The notes beneath the pieces are model-generated. The model was not told the origin of the DNA. It worked only from the letters and a program-made list of their open reading frames with translations, and made no database searches. A stretch of 6,187 nt of DNA from assembly GCA_913048145.1 (NCBI GenBank), contig CAJWVP010000184.1, forward strand, positions 1 to 6,187. The letters are read 5' to 3'. Below, one piece after another: positions 1 through 5,698 of this stretch. Both the position numbers and the translations under genes were made by a program. How positions within the stretch are numbered: the stretch's first letter is position 1; every line of letters begins with the position of its first letter. This DNA comes from an uncultured Rhodospirillaceae bacterium. Its GTDB lineage: Bacteria > Pseudomonadota > Alphaproteobacteria > Rhodospirillales > Casp-alpha2.

Positions 1-4
1 TGCC

Positions 5-571
5 ATGACCGACACCGCACCTGCCGACAATCCCGAAGACTATATCCGTGTTCAACTGGCCGACGATGAAAACCTGATCTGGGCGGGCCAGCCGGACCGC
101 TCCGCCTTCGCCAGCTCAAACCCCTTCCGTTCCGTTTTTGGCCGCGTGGTCCTGATCATCGGTGCGGTGATGGTATACATGGCACTAGACGCCATGGCGG
201 TGAACCCCAGAAGCCCGGGCGCTTTTGGATTACTGTTCGGCATCGTTTTCATAATTTTCGGCGGCGGCCTGGCGTTGAAAAACTTCGAAAACTGGTGGTG
301 CGCGCCGTCCACCTACTATGGCGTCACGGACAAACGCGCGATCATCCTCCGGGTCAAACCCTGGTTCAAGATCCAGAACTTCGGCAACCATCAGATCGCC
401 TTTGTAGCGTCCGAGCCCTACGGCAATGAGGGACTTGGCAACGTATTGTTCGCGAATGAACCGTTTGGACGGATGCGGGCACTTCGCGCCGCGGTCGGCT
501 TTTGGGGCGTGGCGAACCCGGACGTGGCGAAAGACAGTCTGCAGCTCCTGAAAGACAGCTTCGAATACTGA
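5..571 (+). CDS. Membrane protein with bacterial PH-like domain
   Basis: This 188-residue protein probably sits in the cytoplasmic membrane; its substrate or partner is unknown. A hydrophilic N-terminus leads to a motif typical of bacterial PH-domain membrane proteins, LIWAGQPD (residues about 24-31). Two hydrophobic segments follow at about 46-66 and 72-92. After them comes the signature YYGVTDKRAIIL (104-115), the 'Y.lT.kR.ii' strand with which bacterial PH-like domains begin after their membrane hairpin. The tail contains GLGNVLF (143-149) and a closing GFWGVANPD segment, which fits the end of this fold. The ATG at position 5 gives a natural-looking N-terminus, but only four bases lie upstream, so neither a ribosome binding site nor a longer start can be judged. 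It is followed by a convergent gene, so any operon partners lie to the left of the window. The family assignment is by motif pattern and the function is not known. Confidence 0.75.
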   Translation: MTDTAPADNPEDYIRVQLADDENLIWAGQPDRSAFASSNPFRSVFGRVVLIIGAVMVYMALDAMAVNPRSPGAFGLLFGIVFIIFGGGLALKNFENWWCAPSTYYGVTDKRAIILRVKPWFKIQNFGNHQIAFVASEPYGNEGLGNVLFANEPFGRMRALRAAVGFWGVANPDVAKDSLQLLKDSFEY

Positions 572-578
572 TGCTCTG

Positions 579-608
579 CCGCCGGCGCCGTTGTCCTAGT
601 GTCGGCGG
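579..608. terminator. Possible terminator hairpin between convergent genes
   Basis: The arms CCGCCG (579-584) and CGGCGG (603-608) can pair into a GC-rich hairpin eight bases after the stop of the PH-like gene. The loop is long (18 bases) and there is no T-run, so an intrinsic terminator is only a possibility. The rest of the 572-755 gap holds one short open frame (673-819) and nothing else I can name. Confidence 0.25.
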
Positions 609-755
609 TCGATCCAAAACCCATAACGTTGCCTATGCTGTATGAGGCGGCGCGGCCATTCGGAGATGTGCCATGCAAGCAGCGACCATCCCGTTAGACC
701 TCCAACGCACAAACCTGGCACTTTTGGTCCAGCTTTACGCCGGACCGTCTTTCTG

Positions 756-1634
756 TCAGGAACCCAATTCCATGGGCATATCTAGATCGTTCGCCCATTC
801 GGTCATAGAGTTGTCATAAACGGCGATGTCCATGTACCCCAATTGGCGCAACAAAAACGCATCCAGCGTCGCCGCCACGCCACCACCGCAATAGACAATG
901 ACCCGGCCTCTCGGATCGGCGCCGACATCGGTGAAGGACTTGGCAACCTCGGCGGGAGTGTTGATCTTCAAGGTTTTGGCATTTTGCAAGGAGGCCGCGG
1001 GCACATTAACACTGCCCGGGATGCGCCCGGCACGACCGTAGCGGTCATCTGCACCCTGATGGATGTTGGCGGTCAGCGCGTTGATAGTGCAAACCCCCTC
1101 TGAGCCAATTGCGCTCATCACCTCATCCTTGCCGACAAAGGTGCCAGCGCGCGGGTTCGCCGTCAGTCTCGTGGGTGGATAGTTGGCAGATGCAGCGGAG
1201 ACCGGCCGGCCTTCCGCCATCCACGTGTGGAAACCGCCGTCCAGGATCGAAATCTTCTCCAGCCCGATGGCATACAGCATCCACCAGACGCGCGACGACC
1301 ACTGCAGGGTATCACGGCTGTAGAGCACGACCCGATGTCCGTCGCCAATTCCCATCTCCCCCAGCTTCGTTGCCAGGACATCCGACGACGGCATGGCAAA
1401 ACGGAAGGCATCTGGGCTTTGGTCAGAGAGGTCGCCCTGAAGGTCAAAATATCCAGCGCCCGGAATATGGCCAGCATCGTATTCCGTCCGTGCATTGCGC
1501 GCGGTAACACCCTCGGCTCCATACTGCAGGTACATGGTACACTCAAAAACGCGTACCACCGGGTCATCTAAATGCTTGGCCAACCAATCGCTGGACACAA
1601 TCGCTTCTGGGTACAGGAACGTGGGTTCGGCCAT
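756..1634 (-). CDS. Two-domain rhodanese sulfurtransferase (thiosulfate or 3-mercaptopyruvate type)
   Basis: This 292-residue enzyme moves sulfane sulfur from a donor such as thiosulfate or 3-mercaptopyruvate onto a thiophilic acceptor through a cysteine persulfide. Two rhodanese domains are visible. The N-terminal one lacks a catalytic cysteine; it has an EYDAGHIPGAGYFD motif and the WWMLYAIGLEKISILDGGF segment. The C-terminal one has RAGRIPGSVNVP and the active loop VIVYCGGGVAAT, with the cysteine at about residue 249. The loop CGGGVAA is neither the classical thiosulfate form (CRKGVTA) nor the classical mercaptopyruvate form (CG[ST]GVTA), so the donor is left open. A frame with a start 24 codons further upstream exists, but those codons overlap the hydrolase gene. 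The ATG at 1634 has a near-perfect AAGGAGGT just before it, so it is chosen. Length fits the SseA/TST family (about 280-300). It is the second gene of an operon with the alpha/beta hydrolase, two bases after that gene's stop. Confidence 0.93.
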   Translation of the reverse strand: MAEPTFLYPEAIVSSDWLAKHLDDPVVRVFECTMYLQYGAEGVTARNARTEYDAGHIPGAGYFDLQGDLSDQSPDAFRFAMPSSDVLATKLGEMGIGDGHRVVLYSRDTLQWSSRVWWMLYAIGLEKISILDGGFHTWMAEGRPVSAASANYPPTRLTANPRAGTFVGKDEVMSAIGSEGVCTINALTANIHQGADDRYGRAGRIPGSVNVPAASLQNAKTLKINTPAEVAKSFTDVGADPRGRVIVYCGGGVAATLDAFLLRQLGYMDIAVYDNSMTEWANDLDMPMELGS

Positions 1635-1636
1635 CG

Positions 1637-2491
1637 TCACCTCCTTGGCCCGAGCACCTTGAGCAGGCACGAATTGAATGCTTCCGGCGCATCCAACATC
1701 ACCCAATGGCCCGCTCCGTCAATGATTTCGAACCGAGCCTTCGGGTCCAGTTCACGAAGCAACGCCTCGATCAGGCCGAGGTTGGGTTGCGCATAAATAT
1801 CTTCGCGGCCCCATATGCCGTTCAGCGGTGCTGTGACGGCGCGGAGCCCCGGCAACAACACATCCGTCTCCGTAATCAGGTGGGACCGCAACCGCGCCCG
1901 GTTAACATTATTCAGCTGAATGCGCGCGAGGTCCTCGCCAACCTCTGACGTCAGCATCGCGTTGGCCAGGTTCGCCCGTTGCACAGCCACGCGCTCATCC
2001 TCGGTCATATCATGGTGCATGGAGAGAAACGGCTTCTTCAAGCCATCCCACGGCCAACCGAAGGCTGATGCGCCCACCAGGGAGAACGACTTCAACCGCG
2101 CACCGGCCGCCACCGCCACATAGGACCCGGCAATGGACCCAAAGGAAAATCCGCAGAGATCAAAGGGTGCATCCCCCAGGATAGTTTCAATGCCCAATGA
2201 CATGACCTCAGCCAATTTTAGGACACTGGTCGGGTAATCCCTGGGGTCGAATTGAAACGGCGGGTCATCGGAATCCCCGAGACCCGGTATATCAGCGACA
2301 ATCAGCCGGTAGTGCTGGGATAGGGCCTCAATATTTTGGAGCCAGTGGTTCCAGGCCCCGGACCCGCCATGCAACAAGACCAACGGATCACCCGAGCCCC
2401 ATTCGTGCCAGACCATGTGGCCGTCGCCAGAAGGCGTGCGGATCACCTCAGCAGTGGCTTCCAATTGTTTGGCCAATTCGAGAAGGGACAT
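1637..2491 (-). CDS. Alpha/beta hydrolase
   Basis: This is a 284-residue serine hydrolase of the alpha/beta fold, probably cytoplasmic since no signal peptide is seen. The oxyanion motif HGGSG is at 41-45, and ADIPGLGDSD follows beta strand 4 (about 66-75). The nucleophile elbow GFSFGS places Ser116. The acid is probably Asp231 in IWGREDIYA, and the catalytic His262 lies in DGAGHWVMLDAPE. The full triad is therefore present. A variable cap (about 145-215) would set the substrate, which I cannot read; esterases, C-C bond hydrolases and lactonases all share this layout. The ATG at 2491 is preceded by only a weak purine stretch (GAGAGAG). It is the first gene of the operon with the sulfurtransferase and diverges from the Ldh_2-family dehydrogenase across 74 bases, so the two units may share a control region. 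Confidence 0.92.
   Translation of the reverse strand: MSLLELAKQLEATAEVIRTPSGDGHMVWHEWGSGDPLVLLHGGSGAWNHWLQNIEALSQHYRLIVADIPGLGDSDDPPFQFDPRDYPTSVLKLAEVMSLGIETILGDAPFDLCGFSFGSIAGSYVAVAAGARLKSFSLVGASAFGWPWDGLKKPFLSMHHDMTEDERVAVQRANLANAMLTSEVGEDLARIQLNNVNRARLRSHLITETDVLLPGLRAVTAPLNGIWGREDIYAQPNLGLIEALLRELDPKARFEIIDGAGHWVMLDAPEAFNSCLLKVLGPRR
1639..1646 (-). promoter_or_regulatory. Strong Shine-Dalgarno inside the end of the upstream gene
   Basis: Read on the minus strand, AAGGAGGT stands four bases before the sulfurtransferase ATG at 1634. It is built from the final AGG AGG codons and the first base of the TGA stop of the hydrolase gene. This fixes the sulfurtransferase start and suggests translational coupling of the two genes. 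Confidence 0.85.
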
Positions 2492-2565
2492 GCGGGCGGG
2501 CTCTCTCTGATTGCGCCTCCATTACACCATTTGACGCACCCCGGAGAAGCCGGCAGTGTTTCAGA

Positions 2566-3594
2566 ATGTCGGACACTATCATCATCAGCGCCGAAGAGCT
2601 GTCGGACCTCACCCGACAGGCCTTTGAGCGGGCTGGTTTTCGCGAAATTGACGCGGAAGCAGCCGCAGAAATCTTGGTCACCACGGACCTCATGGGCATC
2701 TCAACGCACGGCGTGCACCGCCTCGATCAATACCTGAAACGGGTGCGCGCCGGAATGATCAATCCCACGCCCAATATCATCACCGACGACCGCGCACCGG
2801 CGCTAGCAATACTTGACGGGGATGACGGCCAAGGCCAAGTCGTAGCGGCGCGGGCCTTGGAATTAGCCATGTCAAAGGCGCGGGCCAACGGTATCGCCTA
2901 CGTGGCCGTGAAAAATTCTAACCACTTCGGTGCCACAGCGCCCTACGGCTTCGCCGCTTCCGTGGCGGCCATGGCGCTCATGTGCGGCACCAGTGCCTCG
3001 CCGGCCATGGCGCCCTTCGGCGGACGGGATTTTAAGATGGGCAACAACCCCTTTGGGTTTGCCGCGCCCAGGCGCAGCGGCGCGCCATTCATCCTGGACA
3101 TGGCCATGAGCGTCGCCGCGCGCGGCAAGATGCGTAAACTCCGCGATGCGGGCGAAGCGATGCCCATCGGTTGGGCGCTGGACGCCGCCGGCAAACCGAC
3201 CACCGACCCGGCCGCTGGTCTGGACGGGTTCATCCAGTTCATTGGCGGACACAAGGGCTACGGGCTGTCGTTGATGGTCGAAATGCTGGGCGGGCTCCTA
3301 TCCGGCGGACGGTTCCTCGACGATGTCGGCGACATGTGGGCGGAGGAGGAACCGCAGGGCGTCAGCCACTTCTTCATCGTCATCGACCCAATCCGACTAA
3401 TGGGCGCCGGCGATTACTATGAACGGATGGAAAGCTTCGTGAGCAAGGTCAAATCCTCTGCGCCGTTTCATGAGGGCGGCGAAGTTTTAATCCCCGGTGA
3501 AATGGAATACCGCGCCATTCAGGAGCGGCGTGAAACCGGCATCCCGTTGGCGGCTGAATTGCTGGACACGGTCAAAAAGTTGGCTACGGCGTGA
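2566..3594 (+). CDS. Ldh_2-family malate/L-lactate-type 2-hydroxyacid dehydrogenase
   Basis: This 342-residue NAD(P)-dependent oxidoreductase belongs to the malate/L-lactate/ureidoglycolate/sulfolactate dehydrogenase family, which is unrelated to classical Rossmann malate dehydrogenases. It interconverts a 2-hydroxy acid and a 2-oxo acid. Family landmarks in order: GISTHGVHRLDQY (His48 region), a DGDDGQGQVVAARA segment (84-97), VKNSNHFGATAPYG with the likely catalytic His120, MGNNPFGFAAPR (158-169), FILDMAMSVAARGK (175-188), PIGWALDAAGKPTTDP (200-215) and GGHKGYGLSLMVEML (227-241). The length is close to the usual 330-360, so the gene looks intact. The ATG at 2566 is chosen because the family N-terminus fits it. 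A GGAGAAG at 2543-2549 is rather far upstream, so initiation may be weak. It stands alone on its strand, with a convergent dehydrogenase downstream. The substrate is not decided: malate, lactate, ureidoglycolate and sulfolactate enzymes all share these motifs. Confidence 0.92.
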   Translation: MSDTIIISAEELSDLTRQAFERAGFREIDAEAAAEILVTTDLMGISTHGVHRLDQYLKRVRAGMINPTPNIITDDRAPALAILDGDDGQGQVVAARALELAMSKARANGIAYVAVKNSNHFGATAPYGFAASVAAMALMCGTSASPAMAPFGGRDFKMGNNPFGFAAPRRSGAPFILDMAMSVAARGKMRKLRDAGEAMPIGWALDAAGKPTTDPAAGLDGFIQFIGGHKGYGLSLMVEMLGGLLSGGRFLDDVGDMWAEEEPQGVSHFFIVIDPIRLMGAGDYYERMESFVSKVKSSAPFHEGGEVLIPGEMEYRAIQERRETGIPLAAELLDTVKKLATA

Positions 3595-3779
3595 CTGGCG
3601 GGACAAGTCCTATCGCGCACATACTTCAGTCATCTTCGAGCCTGTCGCAGCGCAGGAGCCAACCACCACGGTTATTTTGTCTGAACAAGCCTTCTGTTTC
3701 ACGGCTTTCGCTCCGAATTTTTCTTATTCTTTTGGAGAATCATCCGTCTTAGAAAAGCAATTGCCGCTATAAGTTGGCG
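3595..3779. other. Intergenic gap between convergent dehydrogenases
   Basis: This is a 185-base gap, visibly more AT-rich than the flanking genes. It contains T-rich runs around 3717-3735 flanked by CTCC and GGAG that could form a loose hairpin, which would suit termination between convergent genes. No gene, RNA or clean terminator could be identified. Confidence 0.4.
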
Positions 3780-4706
3780 TCAATCGTCATCCAGTATCTG
3801 CTGCAACCGGTCTTCGGTGACTTGAATATCGACGCCGGCCCGCTCGGACTGCAATAGCATGGCGGCACGGGAGTCACGTCCGCCCCATCCCCGGTTCATA
3901 GCTTCGGTAAGCTCGGCCAGGGTCGTGTGCGCCAGTTTCATGGGCACCTCGAACTCTCGGCCCACCTCGCAGGCCAGTGCCACGTCCTTTCTCGCCAGGG
4001 CCAAAGCGAAGTCGGGTGGGTCGAACTTCGCCGGCAGGAAATTCCGATACAGCGTGTCAAAGGTCCGCCGTCGCCCAAGCGCACCCTGACGTACGGCCTC
4101 CCATATGGCGTCCGGCTCCAATCCCGCCTTCACCCCCATGGTGAAGGTCTCGGCCAGTGCCGTCTGGATGATATAGCCTGACAGATTGTGGACCAGTTTG
4201 GCCACAGATCCGGCCCCGATGGGCCCGATGTAACGCGCCGCGTCACTCATTGACTCAAGAACCGGCTTGTGGACGGTGAACACGTCTTCGTCGCCACCGA
4301 CCCAGATCGCCATTTTCCCGCTCTTTGCACCGTCCGGTCCACCGGAAACCGGCGCGTCCAAAAGCGCCCCTCCCTTTTCCGCAAACCTCGCGTGCAGCTC
4401 GCGCATAACCGTCGGCGAATTAGTCGACAAGTCAAAATAAGCCTGCCCCACCGAAAGGCCGGCAAGAATGCCGTCGTCGCCAAGCGCCACAGCCTGAACC
4501 TCCGTCGGGCCGGGTAAGGAGGTGAACACGACCTCGCTGGCTGCTGCGACCTCCCGTGGTGTGTCCGCCCAAGTCGCCCCTAACTCTAGGTGCGGATCGG
4601 CGCTTCGGCGATTGATGTCATGCACCACCAATGAATGCTGACCTCGGATGACGTTTAGCGCGATGCTCGCGCCCATAGTGCCCAAACCGATAAAGCCAAC
4701 CTTCAT
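3780..4706 (-). CDS. Beta-hydroxyacid dehydrogenase, 3-hydroxyisobutyrate dehydrogenase family
   Basis: This 308-residue NAD(P)-dependent dehydrogenase is of the family that includes 3-hydroxyisobutyrate dehydrogenase and tartronate semialdehyde reductase. An N-terminal Rossmann motif GLGTMG supplies glycines 7, 9 and 12. Strand 2 ends in VVHD with Asp30, which favours NAD over NADP. The substrate-binding signature DAPVSGGPDGAKSG runs from 117 to 130, and the catalytic lysine is Lys170 in GAGSVAKLVHN, with Asn174 four residues on. The all-helical C-terminal domain carries RKDVALACEVGREFEVPM (239-256) and GWGGRDSRAAMLLQSERAGV (273-292). The latter pattern is seen in a subgroup acting on small polar hydroxyacids. 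The ATG at 4706 has AAGGA 13 bases upstream, a rather long spacing. It transcribes away from the tmRNA gene. The substrate is undecided; the dehydrogenase family itself is sure. Confidence 0.94.
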   Translation of the reverse strand: MKVGFIGLGTMGASIALNVIRGQHSLVVHDINRRSADPHLELGATWADTPREVAAASEVVFTSLPGPTEVQAVALGDDGILAGLSVGQAYFDLSTNSPTVMRELHARFAEKGGALLDAPVSGGPDGAKSGKMAIWVGGDEDVFTVHKPVLESMSDAARYIGPIGAGSVAKLVHNLSGYIIQTALAETFTMGVKAGLEPDAIWEAVRQGALGRRRTFDTLYRNFLPAKFDPPDFALALARKDVALACEVGREFEVPMKLAHTTLAELTEAMNRGWGGRDSRAAMLLQSERAGVDIQVTEDRLQQILDDD

Positions 4707-4794
4707 AATGAATTTTCCATCCTTGTTTTAGCAACGCTCAAAAATCGTATCAGCCTCGGTGAGAGGGGTATACGTGCGGCCGTTTCAGAGCCCG

Positions 4795-4822
4795 TTGCGA
4801 CTAAATCTTTTGCAATTATGGC
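4795..4822 (+). promoter_or_regulatory. Candidate sigma-70-like promoter for the tmRNA gene
   Basis: TTGCGA (4795-4800) and TATGGC (4817-4822) are separated by 16 bases and would start transcription near 4829, just ahead of the acceptor piece. The -10 match is only partial. The call rests mainly on its position, so it is tentative. Confidence 0.25.
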
Positions 4823-4837
4823 AATTTTGACCCATCC

Positions 4838-4924
4838 TGCGAGAGCTGGCTTGCCGGCTATGGCGATAAACGCGTTGCGGAATAAGCGTTGCGGACCCGG
4901 GGGCAGTGCCCGGCGCCTCCACCA
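4838..4924 (+). ncRNA. ssrA: tmRNA acceptor piece
   Basis: This part becomes the 3' portion of the mature RNA and is charged with alanine. A hairpin AGCTGG-CTTG-CCGGCT is at 4844-4859. A tandem 10-base repeat follows (4872-4881 and 4886-4895). Then comes the T-arm, with stem CCGGG (4897-4901) and CCCGG (4909-4913) and the 7-base loop GGCAGTG (4902-4908). After it are the acceptor strand CGCCTCC, discriminator A and CCA. The loop lacks the usual TTC start; to my recollection, alphaproteobacterial two-piece tmRNAs commonly depart here. The 5' end is estimated. Confidence 0.85.
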
Positions 4925-4977
4925 ATTATCTCCCCTCGCCATCCATCCCTTGGGATCATGGCGCGAGGGGAATTTAG
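4925..4977 (+). other. tmRNA intervening segment with long inverted repeat
   Basis: These 53 bases join the CCA end to the 5' end of the coding piece and should be cut out during maturation. The segment contains an inverted repeat: TCCCCTCGCCAT (4931-4942) against 4958-4971, which is complementary except for two extra bases. Stacked above the acceptor stem, it would make a long hairpin in the precursor that could present the ends to tRNA-type processing enzymes such as RNase P and a 3' processing nuclease (inference). Confidence 0.85.
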
Positions 4978-5153
4978 GGGGGCGAAACAGGATCGACGTG
5001 CGTAGTAAAGGCAATGGCTTTCGCTCGGTGGGGTACCGCCGATACCGGTCCATTTATAATAGTTGCTAATGACAACTATGCTCCGGTTCGTGCCGCTGCT
5101 TAATGCAGTCGTACAACCGACACTTTAAGTCCTAGGTGTTAGCCCACTTAGGC
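4978..5153 (+). ncRNA. ssrA: tmRNA coding piece
   Basis: This part begins with the acceptor 5' strand GGGGGCG and the D-like loop. It continues through a segment (about 5010-5060) that contains CGGT/ACCG pairing and probably forms the pseudoknot ahead of the resume codon. It then carries the tag frame. After the TAA, a small hairpin GTCG-TACAAC-CGAC (5108-5121) and a stronger one, CCTAGGTG-TTAGCC-CACTTAGG (5131-5152, one G-U pair), follow. The mature 5' end at 4978 is inferred from the acceptor pairing. The 3' end is estimated. Confidence 0.88.
5065..5103 (+). other. tmRNA proteolysis tag reading frame, ANDNYAPVRAAA
   Basis: The resume codon GCT at 5065-5067 starts the frame A-N-D-N-Y-A-P-V-R-A-A-A, which ends at TAA (5101-5103). 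The alanine carried by the tmRNA is added first, so the tag on rescued proteins would be AANDNYAPVRAAA. The start AANDN is that of alphaproteobacterial tags, and the end in Ala-Ala is the ClpX recognition end. The bases before the resume codon (ATAATAGTT) are AT-rich, as is usual there. Confidence 0.94.
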
Positions 5154-5160
5154 GGGGTTC

Positions 5161-5188
5161 GGGAGGCGCCTGGCAACAGAAGCCTCCC
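5161..5188 (+). terminator. Possible tmRNA terminator hairpin
   Basis: GGGAGGC (5161-5167) and GCCTCCC (5182-5188) are perfectly complementary arms around a 14-base loop. A pyrimidine-leaning stretch without a true T-run follows (ACTTTCATTCT). The position, eight bases after the last tmRNA hairpin, suits a terminator or a 3' trimming stop. Confidence 0.45.
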
Positions 5189-5698
5189 ACTTTCATTCTG
5201 GATCCAGAAACCTTGATCTATTTTTATCCGCAACCAAACACCACTGCCAGTCAGGGTCCCTTCAGGCTTTAACCTTACTCTTCCAAATATCGTTCCATGG
5301 ATTGGAGCCTGCACGCAAACCGCGACAGCATGTAACTCATTCTTGTTCAGGCCAAGTTCCGATTGGCGATTGCCGGCGTCACCATAAAGCCAGTGAAAAC
5401 GAAACCATTGAAAGTTTGTTTCAAGGCGGTAGATAGAAAGTATCTGATTAAACGCCGTAACTAGCTGGGGCCATCTGCACGCCATTTCGACCCGATGACA
5501 CGCTGATGCGATCTTTTGTTAATGGCATTTCGGCCTTCGTCTTGTGAGGCGACGACGGCTCGCTGACCTTTTGTAAATTGCTCAAGTGCAAAGCCGAATA
5601 GAGCACGTTAATCATAGTCTAAGGCCCACAAGCGCTGCCTAACGCACCTTTACACCTCGGGTCTGGCCACGCTGGCCGTTCCGGGGTAGAACGGGATC
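5189..5698. other. Intergenic stretch without a confident gene
   Basis: About 500 bases between tmRNA and sspB look lower in GC than the neighbours. The only sizeable open frame is on the minus strand (5132-5485, 117 codons). It has no recognisable family and no Shine-Dalgarno before its ATG, and its end runs through the tmRNA terminator, so I do not call it a gene. A short direct repeat CTGGCC-ACG-CTGGCC lies near 5662-5676. The sspB promoter must lie here or further left, but I could not locate it. Confidence 0.5.

Larger units (their letters stand above)
4838..5153 (+). ncRNA. ssrA: Circularly permuted two-piece tmRNA (transfer-messenger RNA)
   Basis: This RNA rescues ribosomes stalled on broken messages: it acts first as an alanyl-tRNA, then as a message for a degradation tag. 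The parts are in permuted order, as known in alphaproteobacteria: the acceptor half first, an intervening segment, then the coding half. The conventional ends pair across the intervening segment. GGGGGCG (4978-4984) matches CGCCTCC (4914-4920) over all seven positions, including a G-U at the third pair, the alanine identity element. ACCA follows at 4921-4924 and is encoded. After the 5' strand comes AAACAGGATCGACG, the conserved tmRNA D-like region. The tag frame is at 5065-5103. The outer boundaries are estimates: the start is set just before a hairpin at 4844-4859, and the end after one at 5131-5152. The long open frames crossing this region on both strands are shadows. The class assignment is near certain; the precise 5' and 3' ends are not. 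Confidence 0.95.

Noticed and set aside
1109..1571. Plus-strand frames opposite the sulfurtransferase
   Set aside because: They are antisense to a gene with clear rhodanese domains and show no domain signature of their own.
1635..1706. 24-codon upstream extension of the sulfurtransferase to a start at 1706
   Set aside because: It would overlap the hydrolase gene, lacks the family's N-terminal pattern, and would ignore the strong Shine-Dalgarno before 1634.
2872..3254. Long minus-strand frames opposite the Ldh_2 dehydrogenase
   Set aside because: They are antisense shadows of a GC-rich gene, with low-complexity Gly/Ala/Arg composition and no motif.
4890..4924. Integration site for a genomic island at the tmRNA CCA end
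   Set aside because: ssrA is a frequent target for integrases, but no repeat of the CCA-end sequence in direct orientation and no integrase gene are present in the window.
4931..4971. Inverted repeat read as a transcription terminator or mobile-element end
   Set aside because: There is no T-run, and it sits exactly between the two halves of the tmRNA acceptor stem, so the intervening segment of a permuted tmRNA explains it better.
4703..5053. 116-codon minus-strand open frame upstream of the hydroxyisobutyrate-type dehydrogenase
   Set aside because: It lies over the acceptor piece, the intervening hairpin and the start of the tmRNA coding piece; its Arg/Pro-rich composition is what antisense structured RNA gives.
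4818..5069. 83-codon plus-strand open frame
   Set aside because: It reads straight through the tmRNA acceptor and coding pieces in a frame with no protein-like features.
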